This document shows positions 15,907 to 22,781 of a stretch of 24,927 bases of DNA, in pieces. The notes under the pieces were generated by a model. That model was not told the DNA's origin and searched no databases. It saw only the letters and a program-made list of their open reading frames with translations. The position numbers and the translations under genes are program-made. The stretch is from positions 1 through 24,927 of the forward strand of contig JBIQJM010000042.1 in the NCBI GenBank assembly GCA_044507525.1. Direction: 5' to 3'. Positions within the stretch are counted from its first letter, which is position 1. Every line of letters begins with the position of its first letter. This DNA is from Zeimonas sp044507525 (GTDB taxonomy: Bacteria > Pseudomonadota > Gammaproteobacteria > Burkholderiales > Burkholderiaceae_E).

Positions 15907-16458
15907 TCAGGGGGACTCGCGCCGGCTCCCTGCGGGATCGCTCGTGCGGTCGACTTCACGGTCCTCCTGCTTGGCCGACTCCATTGCCTCCGGCTCGAGC
16001 AATTCGGCGCCCTGGTTCAGGTGCACGAAGACGCCCCATGCGGCGAGCAGCGCGGCAGCCGTCAGTCCGACCCATGCGGCGTAAGGCAATTGCGAGGGAT
16101 CCTCGCGGCTGAAGCGGAACACCGAGACGAGCGTCTCGATCGACAGCGCGACGACGAGCACGACCAGGAAGCGCGACAGGAACCGGCGCACGCGGGTCGG
16201 CGCGCTGATGTGCGTCTCGCGCAGGACCTGTTCCTCGTAGATCGTCTGCCCGAGTTCGAAGGACGCGAGCGAGATCGTCAGCACCGAGATGCCGTGCAGG
16301 ATGCCGTTGACGCGACTGTCGACGTCGCGCTCGCCCCAGGCGAACAGGGCCGTCCACAGCTCCCAGACGGCGAAGGCCAGCAGCGCGAACGCGGCGGCGA
16401 CGAACAGCGCGCAGATCAGCGAGTGGCCGATCGGAAAGATCTTCAGCGCCCATTTCAT
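15907..16458 (-). CDS. Four-helix inner-membrane protein of unknown function
   Basis: I do not recognise this 183-residue protein. It has about four membrane segments (roughly 12-40, 52-68, 90-112 and 124-146). A short loop between helices 1 and 2 contains WGERDVDSRVNGILHGISV, and one between helices 2 and 3 is charged (YEEQVLRETHISAPTRVRRF). The C-terminal 35 residues are charged, rich in Glu, Asp and Arg, and probably cytoplasmic. No haem, quinone or metal motif is evident. It lies 25 bases after the M23 peptidase gene and 22 before the pentaheme cytochrome gene on the same strand, so it is probably co-transcribed with them; a membrane anchor or quinol-side partner for the cytochrome is possible but unsupported. 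Confidence 0.75.
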   Translation of the reverse strand: MKWALKIFPIGHSLICALFVAAAFALLAFAVWELWTALFAWGERDVDSRVNGILHGISVLTISLASFELGQTIYEEQVLRETHISAPTRVRRFLSRFLVVLVVALSIETLVSVFRFSREDPSQLPYAAWVGLTAAALLAAWGVFVHLNQGAELLEPEAMESAKQEDREVDRTSDPAGSRRESP

Positions 16459-16483
16459 GTTGCGACCGCCGCTGTCGCGGTTC

Positions 16484-17338
16484 CTACTGCGCGGCGTCCA
16501 GGAACAGCGCCGGATCGACCATCGCGCGATTCAGGCTGACCGACCAGTGCAGGTGCGCGCCGGTCACGCGGCCGGTGGCGCCGACCGCGCCGATGACGTC
16601 GCCCGCCTGCACGACGTCGCCGGTCTTCACGCCGATCGCGCTCAGGTGGCAGTACATCGTCAGCAGTCCGCTGCCGTGGTCGATCCAGACCGTGTTTCCG
16701 TTGAAGAAGTAGTCGCCGGTGTCGATGACGCGGCCGGGCGCTGCCGCGACCACCGGCGTCCCCTCGGGCGCGGCGATGTCCATGCCGCTGTGCGGATTGC
16801 GCGGCTGGCCGTTGAAGAAGCGGCGCAGGCCGAAGGAACTCGAGCGCGGTCCGGCCGTGGGCAGGACGAACTGCAGCGATTGCGGCGTTCCGGCGCTGCG
16901 CGTCGCGGCCACGCGGGCGAGATGGACGCGCTCGCGCTCGTAGCGTTCGAGGTCTTCCTTCGAGAGGTCGACCTTGCCCCTGGGCACCTTCAGGTGCTGT
17001 TCGGCGTAGCGTGCCGTCTCGATCGTGAACGACACGTGCCCGTCCGCGGCCCCCTCGCGCTGCACGACCAGCCGAGCGGTGCCGGGATCGGTCTTCAGCG
17101 GCAATCCGACCACGGCGGTCCACCGCTCGCTGTCGCCGACGACCAGCACCGGTTCCGTACCGAAGCGCACGCTGGGCGGTCGTGCCGACGGGCCGAGGTC
17201 GATCAGTGCGACGCCGCCGGGAACGCTGCGCGACTGCGGCAGTTCGTTCGCGGCGGCGGCCGGAACCGGGGCCAGGGCGACGCAGGCGACGAACGACACG
17301 ATCGAGCCGAGGCTGTGGATGCGGGTGCGAAATCTCAT
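16484..17338 (-). CDS. M23-family metallopeptidase (LytM-type), exported
   Basis: This 284-residue protein has an N-terminal signal peptide (about residues 1-30, ending PAAAA), a mixed region, and a C-terminal LytM/M23 domain from about residue 155. Zinc ligands are visible as His183 and Asp187 in HSGMDIAAPEG and His264 in GAHLHW; the catalytic histidines are His231 (in YCHLS) and His262. All expected residues are present, so it should be an active Zn-dependent peptidoglycan endopeptidase in the periplasm. The architecture with a single peptidase domain and an N-terminal beta-rich part resembles peptidoglycan DD-endopeptidases that act in cell-wall growth. It follows norD by 37 bases without an obvious ribosome-binding site. 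The nor association is positional only. Confidence 0.9.
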   Translation of the reverse strand: MRFRTRIHSLGSIVSFVACVALAPVPAAAANELPQSRSVPGGVALIDLGPSARPPSVRFGTEPVLVVGDSERWTAVVGLPLKTDPGTARLVVQREGAADGHVSFTIETARYAEQHLKVPRGKVDLSKEDLERYERERVHLARVAATRSAGTPQSLQFVLPTAGPRSSSFGLRRFFNGQPRNPHSGMDIAAPEGTPVVAAAPGRVIDTGDYFFNGNTVWIDHGSGLLTMYCHLSAIGVKTGDVVQAGDVIGAVGATGRVTGAHLHWSVSLNRAMVDPALFLDAAQ

Positions 17339-17375
17339 CGTTTCAAATGTACTCGAAGCGACCGGAATGCGCGGG

Positions 17376-19409
17376 TCACTGCGTCGCGAGCCTTCGCATC
17401 CATCCGACGAGTGCGGCCGGCAATGCTTCGGGGCGCGCCAGCAGTGCGTAGTGCCCGTTGCCGAAGATCGACGGCAGGTACGCGGCCGCGTGCCGGTCGA
17501 TCGTCAGGCAGAACGGAAAGACGCCCTGCGCCTTCGCTTCGACGACGGCCTGGCGCATGTCCTCGACGCCGTAGCGCCCCTCGTAGCGGTCGACGTCGTT
17601 CGGCTTTCCGTCGGACAGCAGCAGCAGCAGCCGATGCGCCGCCGGCTCGCGCATCAGCAGCGCAGTCGCGTGGCGCAGCGCCGCGCCGGCGCGCGTGTAG
17701 TGCTCGGGCTCGAGCGCGGCGATGCGCTGTCCGATCCGGGTGTCGTAGCGTTCGTCGAATCCCTTGATCGCGCGCACGACCACGCCCGTGGGCCCCTCGC
17801 CGGAGAACGCCTGCACCGAGTAGCGGTCGCCCATGCCGTCGAGCGCGATGCAGACGAGCAGCACGGCTTCGCGTTCGACGTCGATCACGCGGCGATGCGT
17901 CGAGACCCATGCGTCGGTCGAACCGCTGACGTCGACGAGGAGCAGGATCGCGAGGTCGCGTCGCGCCGGACGAAGGCTCTGGTACAGCGACTGCACGAGC
18001 GGAAGCCCGGCGCGGAAGTCGGACAATGCCTGCACGCACGCATCGACGTCGATGTCCTCGCCGTCGAGGCGGCGGCGCAGATGCGTGCGCCGTGCGCGCA
18101 GCATCTCGAAGCGGCGACGGATCGCGTCCAGCAGCGGTCGATGCAGCGCGAGCGTGCGCTCGACCCACTGCAGCGGCCCGAGCTCCGCTGCGAGGCAGTG
18201 CACCTGCGCGCCGGGCGTGCGATAGGCTCCGATGCGATAGTCCCACTCCGGGTACGCGATCGCTCCGCTTGCGACGTTCTCCCCGCCCGCGCGCTTCGCG
18301 CGTGCCGACGGCGGGTCGTCCGACAGCAGCACCTCCTTCGGCTGCCCGGGCACCGTCACCAGCCGCGCGTTCGCCAGGTCCGAGACCGAGTCGGCGAATT
18401 CGTCCGCGCTCGTCTCCTCGTCGCGGTCGACCGGGCGCTGCAGGCCGAAGGGATCCTCCGCGTGCTCGTGCGGCGTGTCGAGCTGCACCATCCACACGCC
18501 CGGATCGCGGCGCTCGTCCTCGCCTTCGCGCGCGGCGCGCTCCTCGGGCCGGCGGCGCAGGCGGGCGCTGCGCGCCGGCCTCTGCTCGTCGGGCGGCGGG
18601 GACGCAGCTCCGGCGGGCAGGAGGGCGGCCTCGTCGCGCGCCGGATGCAGGTCGCCGATCCATTCGTCGCGCAGCAGCGGCGTCGGCCCCCACGCGCGCG
18701 CCGAGCGGGGGTCGTCAGCGATCCGCGCGCACAGTCGTTCCGCTTCGCGCAGCGACTGTTCCGGCTCGTCGCAGCGCGCGAGATCCGGCAGGCGCTCGTG
18801 CACCGCGCAGGCGAGCACCTGCTGCGCGAGACGCTCGAGCGGGCGCCGCGTCGGCGCGAACGCGTGCAGTGCCGGACGCCGGGACACGGCGCGGCGACGC
18901 AGCGCTTCGATCGCGCCGGCGACGCCAGGCAGCGCTTCGACGAGCGCGCGGTCGGCGGCGTATGCCTCGAGAAGCAGGTAGAGGTCGCGCACCAGCGGCG
19001 TCGCCGCCCGCTGCGCCGTCGCGGCGCTGCCGCGCTGCGCGCGCATCGCCTGCTGCAGCGCCATCGCGCGGTACAGCTCGATCGCCTGCGCTTCGTCCGC
19101 CGGTTCGAGCGTGGCCGGAAGCCAGATCGAGATGCCGTCGGTGGCCGGAACGGCATGGGTGGATCGCGGCAACCATGCCCGGTGGAAGAGTCGGGTCAGC
19201 AGCGTGGCCGGAGGCGCGGCTTGCGCGACGCGCAGCGGGAATCCGCGGCCGAACACCGCCGACAACAGCAGGTCGAGGCGCTGCGCGACGTCGGCGAGAC
19301 CGAGCGGTCGCGCCGGATCGCGCTGCGCGCGCCGGCGTTTCCACAGGTCGCGCGCGTAGACGCTTGCGTGCCGCGCGACGTCGCTGATCAGCTCCTCGGG
19401 CTCGGCCAC
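17376..19409 (-). CDS. norD: NorD, VWA-domain activation protein for nitric oxide reductase
   Basis: This 677-residue cytosolic protein has a C-terminal von Willebrand A domain from about residue 486 to the end. It has the metal-ion-dependent adhesion site DVSGST (Asp493, Ser495, Ser497), a later Thr in the HYTRAGAALRHA block and an Asp in LLSDGKPND. The long N-terminal two thirds is helical and has a low-complexity acidic and arginine-rich stretch at about residues 270-345, as in NorD proteins. NorD works with the AAA+ protein NorQ to load the non-haem iron (FeB) of nitric oxide reductase. The start is GTG at 19409, with GGAAG just upstream, 15 bases after the norQ stop. The norQ-norD pair next to norCB makes the assignment firm. 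Confidence 0.93.
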   Translation of the reverse strand: MAEPEELISDVARHASVYARDLWKRRRAQRDPARPLGLADVAQRLDLLLSAVFGRGFPLRVAQAAPPATLLTRLFHRAWLPRSTHAVPATDGISIWLPATLEPADEAQAIELYRAMALQQAMRAQRGSAATAQRAATPLVRDLYLLLEAYAADRALVEALPGVAGAIEALRRRAVSRRPALHAFAPTRRPLERLAQQVLACAVHERLPDLARCDEPEQSLREAERLCARIADDPRSARAWGPTPLLRDEWIGDLHPARDEAALLPAGAASPPPDEQRPARSARLRRRPEERAAREGEDERRDPGVWMVQLDTPHEHAEDPFGLQRPVDRDEETSADEFADSVSDLANARLVTVPGQPKEVLLSDDPPSARAKRAGGENVASGAIAYPEWDYRIGAYRTPGAQVHCLAAELGPLQWVERTLALHRPLLDAIRRRFEMLRARRTHLRRRLDGEDIDVDACVQALSDFRAGLPLVQSLYQSLRPARRDLAILLLVDVSGSTDAWVSTHRRVIDVEREAVLLVCIALDGMGDRYSVQAFSGEGPTGVVVRAIKGFDERYDTRIGQRIAALEPEHYTRAGAALRHATALLMREPAAHRLLLLLSDGKPNDVDRYEGRYGVEDMRQAVVEAKAQGVFPFCLTIDRHAAAYLPSIFGNGHYALLARPEALPAALVGWMRRLATQ

Positions 19410-19424
19410 CGAGCTTCCGCGGCC

Positions 19425-20243
19425 TCACGCGAAGGTGGCGTCGACCAGGTCGCGCATGGCTGCGGCGAGCGCGGCGTCGTCGGAAAGCGGTGCGACGATG
19501 GCGGCACGGCAGGCCGCCCGCAGGTCGATGCCGCCGGCGACGAGCCGGGCGGCGGCGATCAGCAGGCGCGTGCTGGGCACTTCGGCGAGCCCGCGGTCGT
19601 GCAGCCCGCGCAGCCGCGTGCCGAGCGCGACGAGCGTGCGCGCGAGTCCTTCGTCGATTCCGCTCTCGTGCGCGACGATCGCGGCCTCGCGCTCCGGCGG
19701 CGGGAAATCGAGCTCGAGCGCGACGAAACGCTGGCGCGTGCTCGGCTTCAGGTCCTTGAGCATGCGCTGGTATCCCGGGTTGTACGAGATGACGAGCTGG
19801 AAGCCGGGCGTCGCGTCGATCGTCTCGCCGGTTCGGTCGATCGGCAGCATGCGTCGATGATCGCTGAGCGGGTGCAGCACGACGATGGTGTCCTGCCGGG
19901 CCTCGACGACCTCGTCGAGATAGCAGATCGCGCCTTCGCGCACCGCCCGCGTCAGCGGACCGTCCTGCCAAGCCGTGCCGTCGTGGCGGATCAGGAAGCG
20001 GCCGACGAGGTCGCTGGCGGTGAGGTCGTCGTGGCAGGCGATCGTGACGAGCGGTCGCTGCAGCCGCCAGGCCATGTATTCGACGAAGCGCGTCTTGCCG
20101 CAGCCGGTCGGCCCCTTGAGCATCACCGCGAGATCGCCGGCGTGGCAGCGCTCGAAGATCGCGATCTCGTCGCCCGAGGGCACGTAGTAGGGCGCCTCGC
20201 CGGTCGGGGCGGCCTGCCTCGAAGCGTCGACTCCCGGGTGCAT
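19425..20243 (-). CDS. norQ: NorQ, MoxR-type AAA+ ATPase for nitric oxide reductase activation
   Basis: This 272-residue AAA+ protein of the NorQ/CbbQ group has Walker A GPTGCGKT (44-51), Walker B CYLDE (107-111), sensor-1 Asn155 in VISYNPGYQ and an arginine-finger region near STRQRF (168-173). It is full length for the family. With NorD it forms a ring complex that remodels the reductase so that iron is inserted at the catalytic site. The ATG at 20243 lies 17 bases after the norB stop; no strong ribosome-binding site is visible, so coupling to norB is likely. CbbQ, which activates Rubisco, is the close alternative, but there is no Rubisco gene and norB and norD flank it. Confidence 0.94.
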   Translation of the reverse strand: MHPGVDASRQAAPTGEAPYYVPSGDEIAIFERCHAGDLAVMLKGPTGCGKTRFVEYMAWRLQRPLVTIACHDDLTASDLVGRFLIRHDGTAWQDGPLTRAVREGAICYLDEVVEARQDTIVVLHPLSDHRRMLPIDRTGETIDATPGFQLVISYNPGYQRMLKDLKPSTRQRFVALELDFPPPEREAAIVAHESGIDEGLARTLVALGTRLRGLHDRGLAEVPSTRLLIAAARLVAGGIDLRAACRAAIVAPLSDDAALAAAMRDLVDATFA

Positions 20244-20260
20244 GGCGCAGCGCCCCGCGC

Positions 20261-21661
20261 TCAGATGCCCGAGCGAGCGACCGTCGGCGACGCGTCGACC
20301 GCAGCGGGGGACCGGTGCGGCTCCAGGTCGACGTCGTCGACGGCCCGGAACAGCGGTGCTCGCCGGAAGAAGTCGTAGATGTACAGGCCGACGCCGGTCG
20401 CGAAGATCGACGCGCTGGAGATCAGCATGATGAAGTGGACCTGGATCTTCAGTTGCGTGTCGAGGTAGCCGAGGCCCAGGATGCGCTCCAGGTAGACCTG
20501 TGCGATGCCGGCGGTGGCGAAGGAGATCGTCATGCCGAACATGCCGCCCATCTGCAGCCAGAACGCGAGGTAGCCGATCGTGTCGCCCTGCTCGCGGCGC
20601 TCGGCGGTGAACTCCGGCAACGCGTAGCGGATCATCGCGAGCACGATCATCGCGTAGGCACCGTAGAACGCCGAATGCGCGTGCATCGCGGTGATCAACG
20701 TGCCGTGCGTCCATTTGTTGATGCCGGGCCACGTGTGCGCTAGGCCCAGCAGGCCGGCGCCGAACAACGCGAACACGGTGGCGCCGAGCGTCCAGTGCAA
20801 TGCCAGCACGTTCGGGTGCGCGAGCCCCGAGCGGCGCATCGCGCCGTAGGCGTACATCGCCATGCCGACGAGCGCCAGCGGTTCGAGCGCGCTGAAGAAG
20901 CCGCCGATCGGCAGCCAGTAGTACGGCACGCCCGTCCAGTAATAGTGGTGCGCGGTGCCGAGCACGCCGGCGATGAAGACGAGGCCGACGATCACGTACA
21001 GCCACTTCTCCATCACCTCGCGATCGGCGCCGGAGAGCCGGATCAGCAGGTACGCGAGGAAGCTGCCCATGATCATCATCCACACGCCCTCGACCCACAG
21101 GTGGATCGTCCACCAGCGATAGAAGATCGACACCGTGTAGTTCTCGAAGTGCAGCAATGCCGGCAGGTACAGCACGGCGGAGCTGGCGAGGCCGAGCAGC
21201 AGCACGCCTTCGGTGGTCGTGAAGCGGCCCGCCTTGCGGATCGTCATCCCCACGTTGTAGAGGAGCATCAGCATCACGACGAGGATGACGATCTTGTGCG
21301 GCAGCGGCTGCTCGAGCATCTTGTTGCCGGTGCCGTAGCGGAACAGATAGCCGACGACGGCGGTGACGCCCATCAGCGTCCACAGGACGAGCTGCACGTA
21401 CGCGAGCTTCACGCTGTGCAGCTCCGTACGCGACTCCTCGGGAACGAGCCAGTACGTCGCGCCCATGAAGCCGGTGAGCACCCAGACGATCAGCAGGTTC
21501 GTGTGGATCGTCTTCGTGACGTCGAAGGGCAGGACGTACAGCAGCGGATCGGGGCCGAGGTACTTCGTCGCCGACAGCAGGCCGAAGACGACCTGCAGGC
21601 CGAACAGCAGCAGCGCAACGGCGAAATACCAGTAGGCGACGGACTGGGAGCGGTAGCGCAT
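20261..21661 (-). CDS. norB: Nitric oxide reductase catalytic subunit NorB (cNOR type)
   Basis: This 466-residue inner-membrane subunit, with about twelve helices, reduces two NO to N2O at a haem b3/FeB centre. Expected ligands are present: His53 and His329 for haem b, His327 for haem b3, and His187, His238 and His239 for FeB. Glu191 (in HLWVEG) corresponds to Glu211 of the Pseudomonas aeruginosa enzyme, and Glu260 (in FFSALEP) to Glu280. The nearby acid that is Glu215 in that enzyme is Met195 here (codon 21077-21079). There is no N-terminal quinol-oxidising extension, so this is the cytochrome c-dependent form paired with NorC, rather than qNOR. The ATG at 21661 has GGAGAG upstream. Homology numbering is from memory of the canonical sequences. 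Confidence 0.95.
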   Translation of the reverse strand: MRYRSQSVAYWYFAVALLLFGLQVVFGLLSATKYLGPDPLLYVLPFDVTKTIHTNLLIVWVLTGFMGATYWLVPEESRTELHSVKLAYVQLVLWTLMGVTAVVGYLFRYGTGNKMLEQPLPHKIVILVVMLMLLYNVGMTIRKAGRFTTTEGVLLLGLASSAVLYLPALLHFENYTVSIFYRWWTIHLWVEGVWMMIMGSFLAYLLIRLSGADREVMEKWLYVIVGLVFIAGVLGTAHHYYWTGVPYYWLPIGGFFSALEPLALVGMAMYAYGAMRRSGLAHPNVLALHWTLGATVFALFGAGLLGLAHTWPGINKWTHGTLITAMHAHSAFYGAYAMIVLAMIRYALPEFTAERREQGDTIGYLAFWLQMGGMFGMTISFATAGIAQVYLERILGLGYLDTQLKIQVHFIMLISSASIFATGVGLYIYDFFRRAPLFRAVDDVDLEPHRSPAAVDASPTVARSGI

Positions 21662-21716
21662 CCTGAGATCTCTCCTCGCGTCGGAACTCGGCAGGAGCCG
21701 GGACCGCCGCGTCGTG

Positions 21717-22586
21717 TCAGCGCAAGGTGAGCAGGTATTCGACGATCTGGTCGATCTGCTCGGGCGTGAGGTCCTTGGCGTAGGTGTTGGGCATGAACGA
21801 GGTGCCGTCGGCCGAGTACATGTCGCCCGGCACGAGGAACCGGCTCGGGTCGACGATCGACTCGCGCAGGTAGCTCGCCGCGTCCTTGGCCGAACCCTCG
21901 TATCCGGGCGCCGCGATACGCGCTTCGGCGCGCGTGCCGGCGCCGGCGAGCGTCGGTCCCGCCATGTTCACGCCGGGCGCGATCGAGTGGCACGCGTTGC
22001 ACGCGGGCGCTACCGTCCGGAACAGCCGCTCGCCGAGCGCGGCCGGGTTCTCGCCGCCCGTCGTCGGCCGCGCGCCGGGCGGCGTCGTATCCGTCTCGGG
22101 CTTCGTCCCGTCGCCCGCCAGCGACTCGATCGCCATGTCGGTGCCGGGAATCGTCGCGCCCGCGACGAGGATCGGCCGCGGCGGCCAGCCCTGGTTGTCG
22201 ATGTTGCTGACCCAGGTGAGGAAGGCGATCAGGTGATCGATCTGGTCGTCGGAGAGGTCCTGCGTGGGCATCAGCCGCCGGTGCCGCTGCTCGTCGTAGA
22301 ACTTCGACGGATCGCGCATGTACGCCTTCAGGTACGGCGCGCCGCGCATCTGCGCGATCTTCGTGAGGTCGGGCGCGTAGTACGCGCCCTCGCCGAAGAG
22401 CGTGTGGCAGTTGATGCAGTTGTACCTGTGCCAGACGTCCTGGCCCTGGACGACTTCAGGGGTGAGGTTCTCCTGGTTGGTCAGCCCGGGGAACTGCCGG
22501 TGACTGTCGACGGTGAGTCCGAGGAAGATCAGTACCGACAGCGCGGTCGACCAGATCGCGAAGACCCGTGCCTGGCGTTTCGTCAT
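21717..22586 (-). CDS. norC: NorC with a second C-terminal haem-c domain
   Basis: This 289-residue protein is nearly twice the roughly 150 residues usual for NorC. Residues 1-135 are standard NorC: a membrane anchor at about 9-27, haem site CINCH (57-61), the segment TLFGEGAYYAPDL and axial Met106 in RRLMPTQDLSDDQ. A Pro/Gly/Thr-rich linker (about 136-180) leads to a second cytochrome c domain with CNACH (196-200) and likely axial Met265 in SFMPNTYA. The first domain passes electrons to haem b of NorB; the second would be an extra electron-entry site facing the periplasm. The ATG at 22586 has GAGGG upstream. The gene is 55 bases from norB and 12 bases after a tiny membrane-peptide gene. No frameshift or stop separates the two domains. 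Confidence 0.92.
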   Translation of the reverse strand: MTKRQARVFAIWSTALSVLIFLGLTVDSHRQFPGLTNQENLTPEVVQGQDVWHRYNCINCHTLFGEGAYYAPDLTKIAQMRGAPYLKAYMRDPSKFYDEQRHRRLMPTQDLSDDQIDHLIAFLTWVSNIDNQGWPPRPILVAGATIPGTDMAIESLAGDGTKPETDTTPPGARPTTGGENPAALGERLFRTVAPACNACHSIAPGVNMAGPTLAGAGTRAEARIAAPGYEGSAKDAASYLRESIVDPSRFLVPGDMYSADGTSFMPNTYAKDLTPEQIDQIVEYLLTLR

Positions 22587-22598
22587 CGTCCGCGTCCC

Positions 22599-22709
22599 TC
22601 AGACACCGATGCCCGGCCAGTTGACCAGCGAGATGGCCCATGCGTACACCATCGCGCTCGCCATCAGCAGGATGACGACGTATGCGGCGATTCGAAATGC
22701 GGCGTACAT
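22599..22709 (-). CDS. 36-residue single-helix membrane peptide upstream of norC
   Basis: Reading from an ATG at 22709 gives a 36-residue peptide that begins MYAAFRIAAYVVILLMA and ends VNWPGIGV, then TGA. A GGAGG ribosome-binding site (complement of 22719-22723) lies nine bases upstream. The peptide has one membrane helix at about residues 5-27, with an Arg near its N-terminus, and a short polar tail. The stop is 12 bases before the norC ATG on the same strand, so it is almost certainly co-transcribed with nor. I do not recognise it; small single-helix subunits occur in haem-copper oxidases (for example CcoQ in cbb3 oxidase), so an accessory subunit of the reductase is a reasonable guess. The strong ribosome-binding site and uninterrupted hydrophobicity support it as real. 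Confidence 0.6.
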   Translation of the reverse strand: MYAAFRIAAYVVILLMASAMVYAWAISLVNWPGIGV

Positions 22710-22781
22710 CCCGGGGGGCCTCCATCGTTGCGGTTCTCGCGGGTCATTCTCGCGTTTTCGCGCGCGGGGCGGGGTCAAACC

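Noticed and set aside
13932..16112. Long plus-strand open frame opposite the pentaheme cytochrome
   Set aside because: The opposite strand encodes five CXXCH sites and a signal peptide; this frame has low-complexity arginine-rich sequence only.
17025..20378. A very long plus-strand open frame (over 1100 codons) opposite norD and norQ
   Set aside because: It is antisense to two securely identified genes, is rich in Arg, Gly and Ala with no domain, and is explained by the scarcity of stop codons in GC-rich DNA.
22751..22762. CGCG-TTTT-CGCG hairpin between the RND gene and the nor genes, considered as a terminator
   Set aside because: The stem is only four base pairs and no T-tract follows, so it is not distinguishable from chance in this composition.
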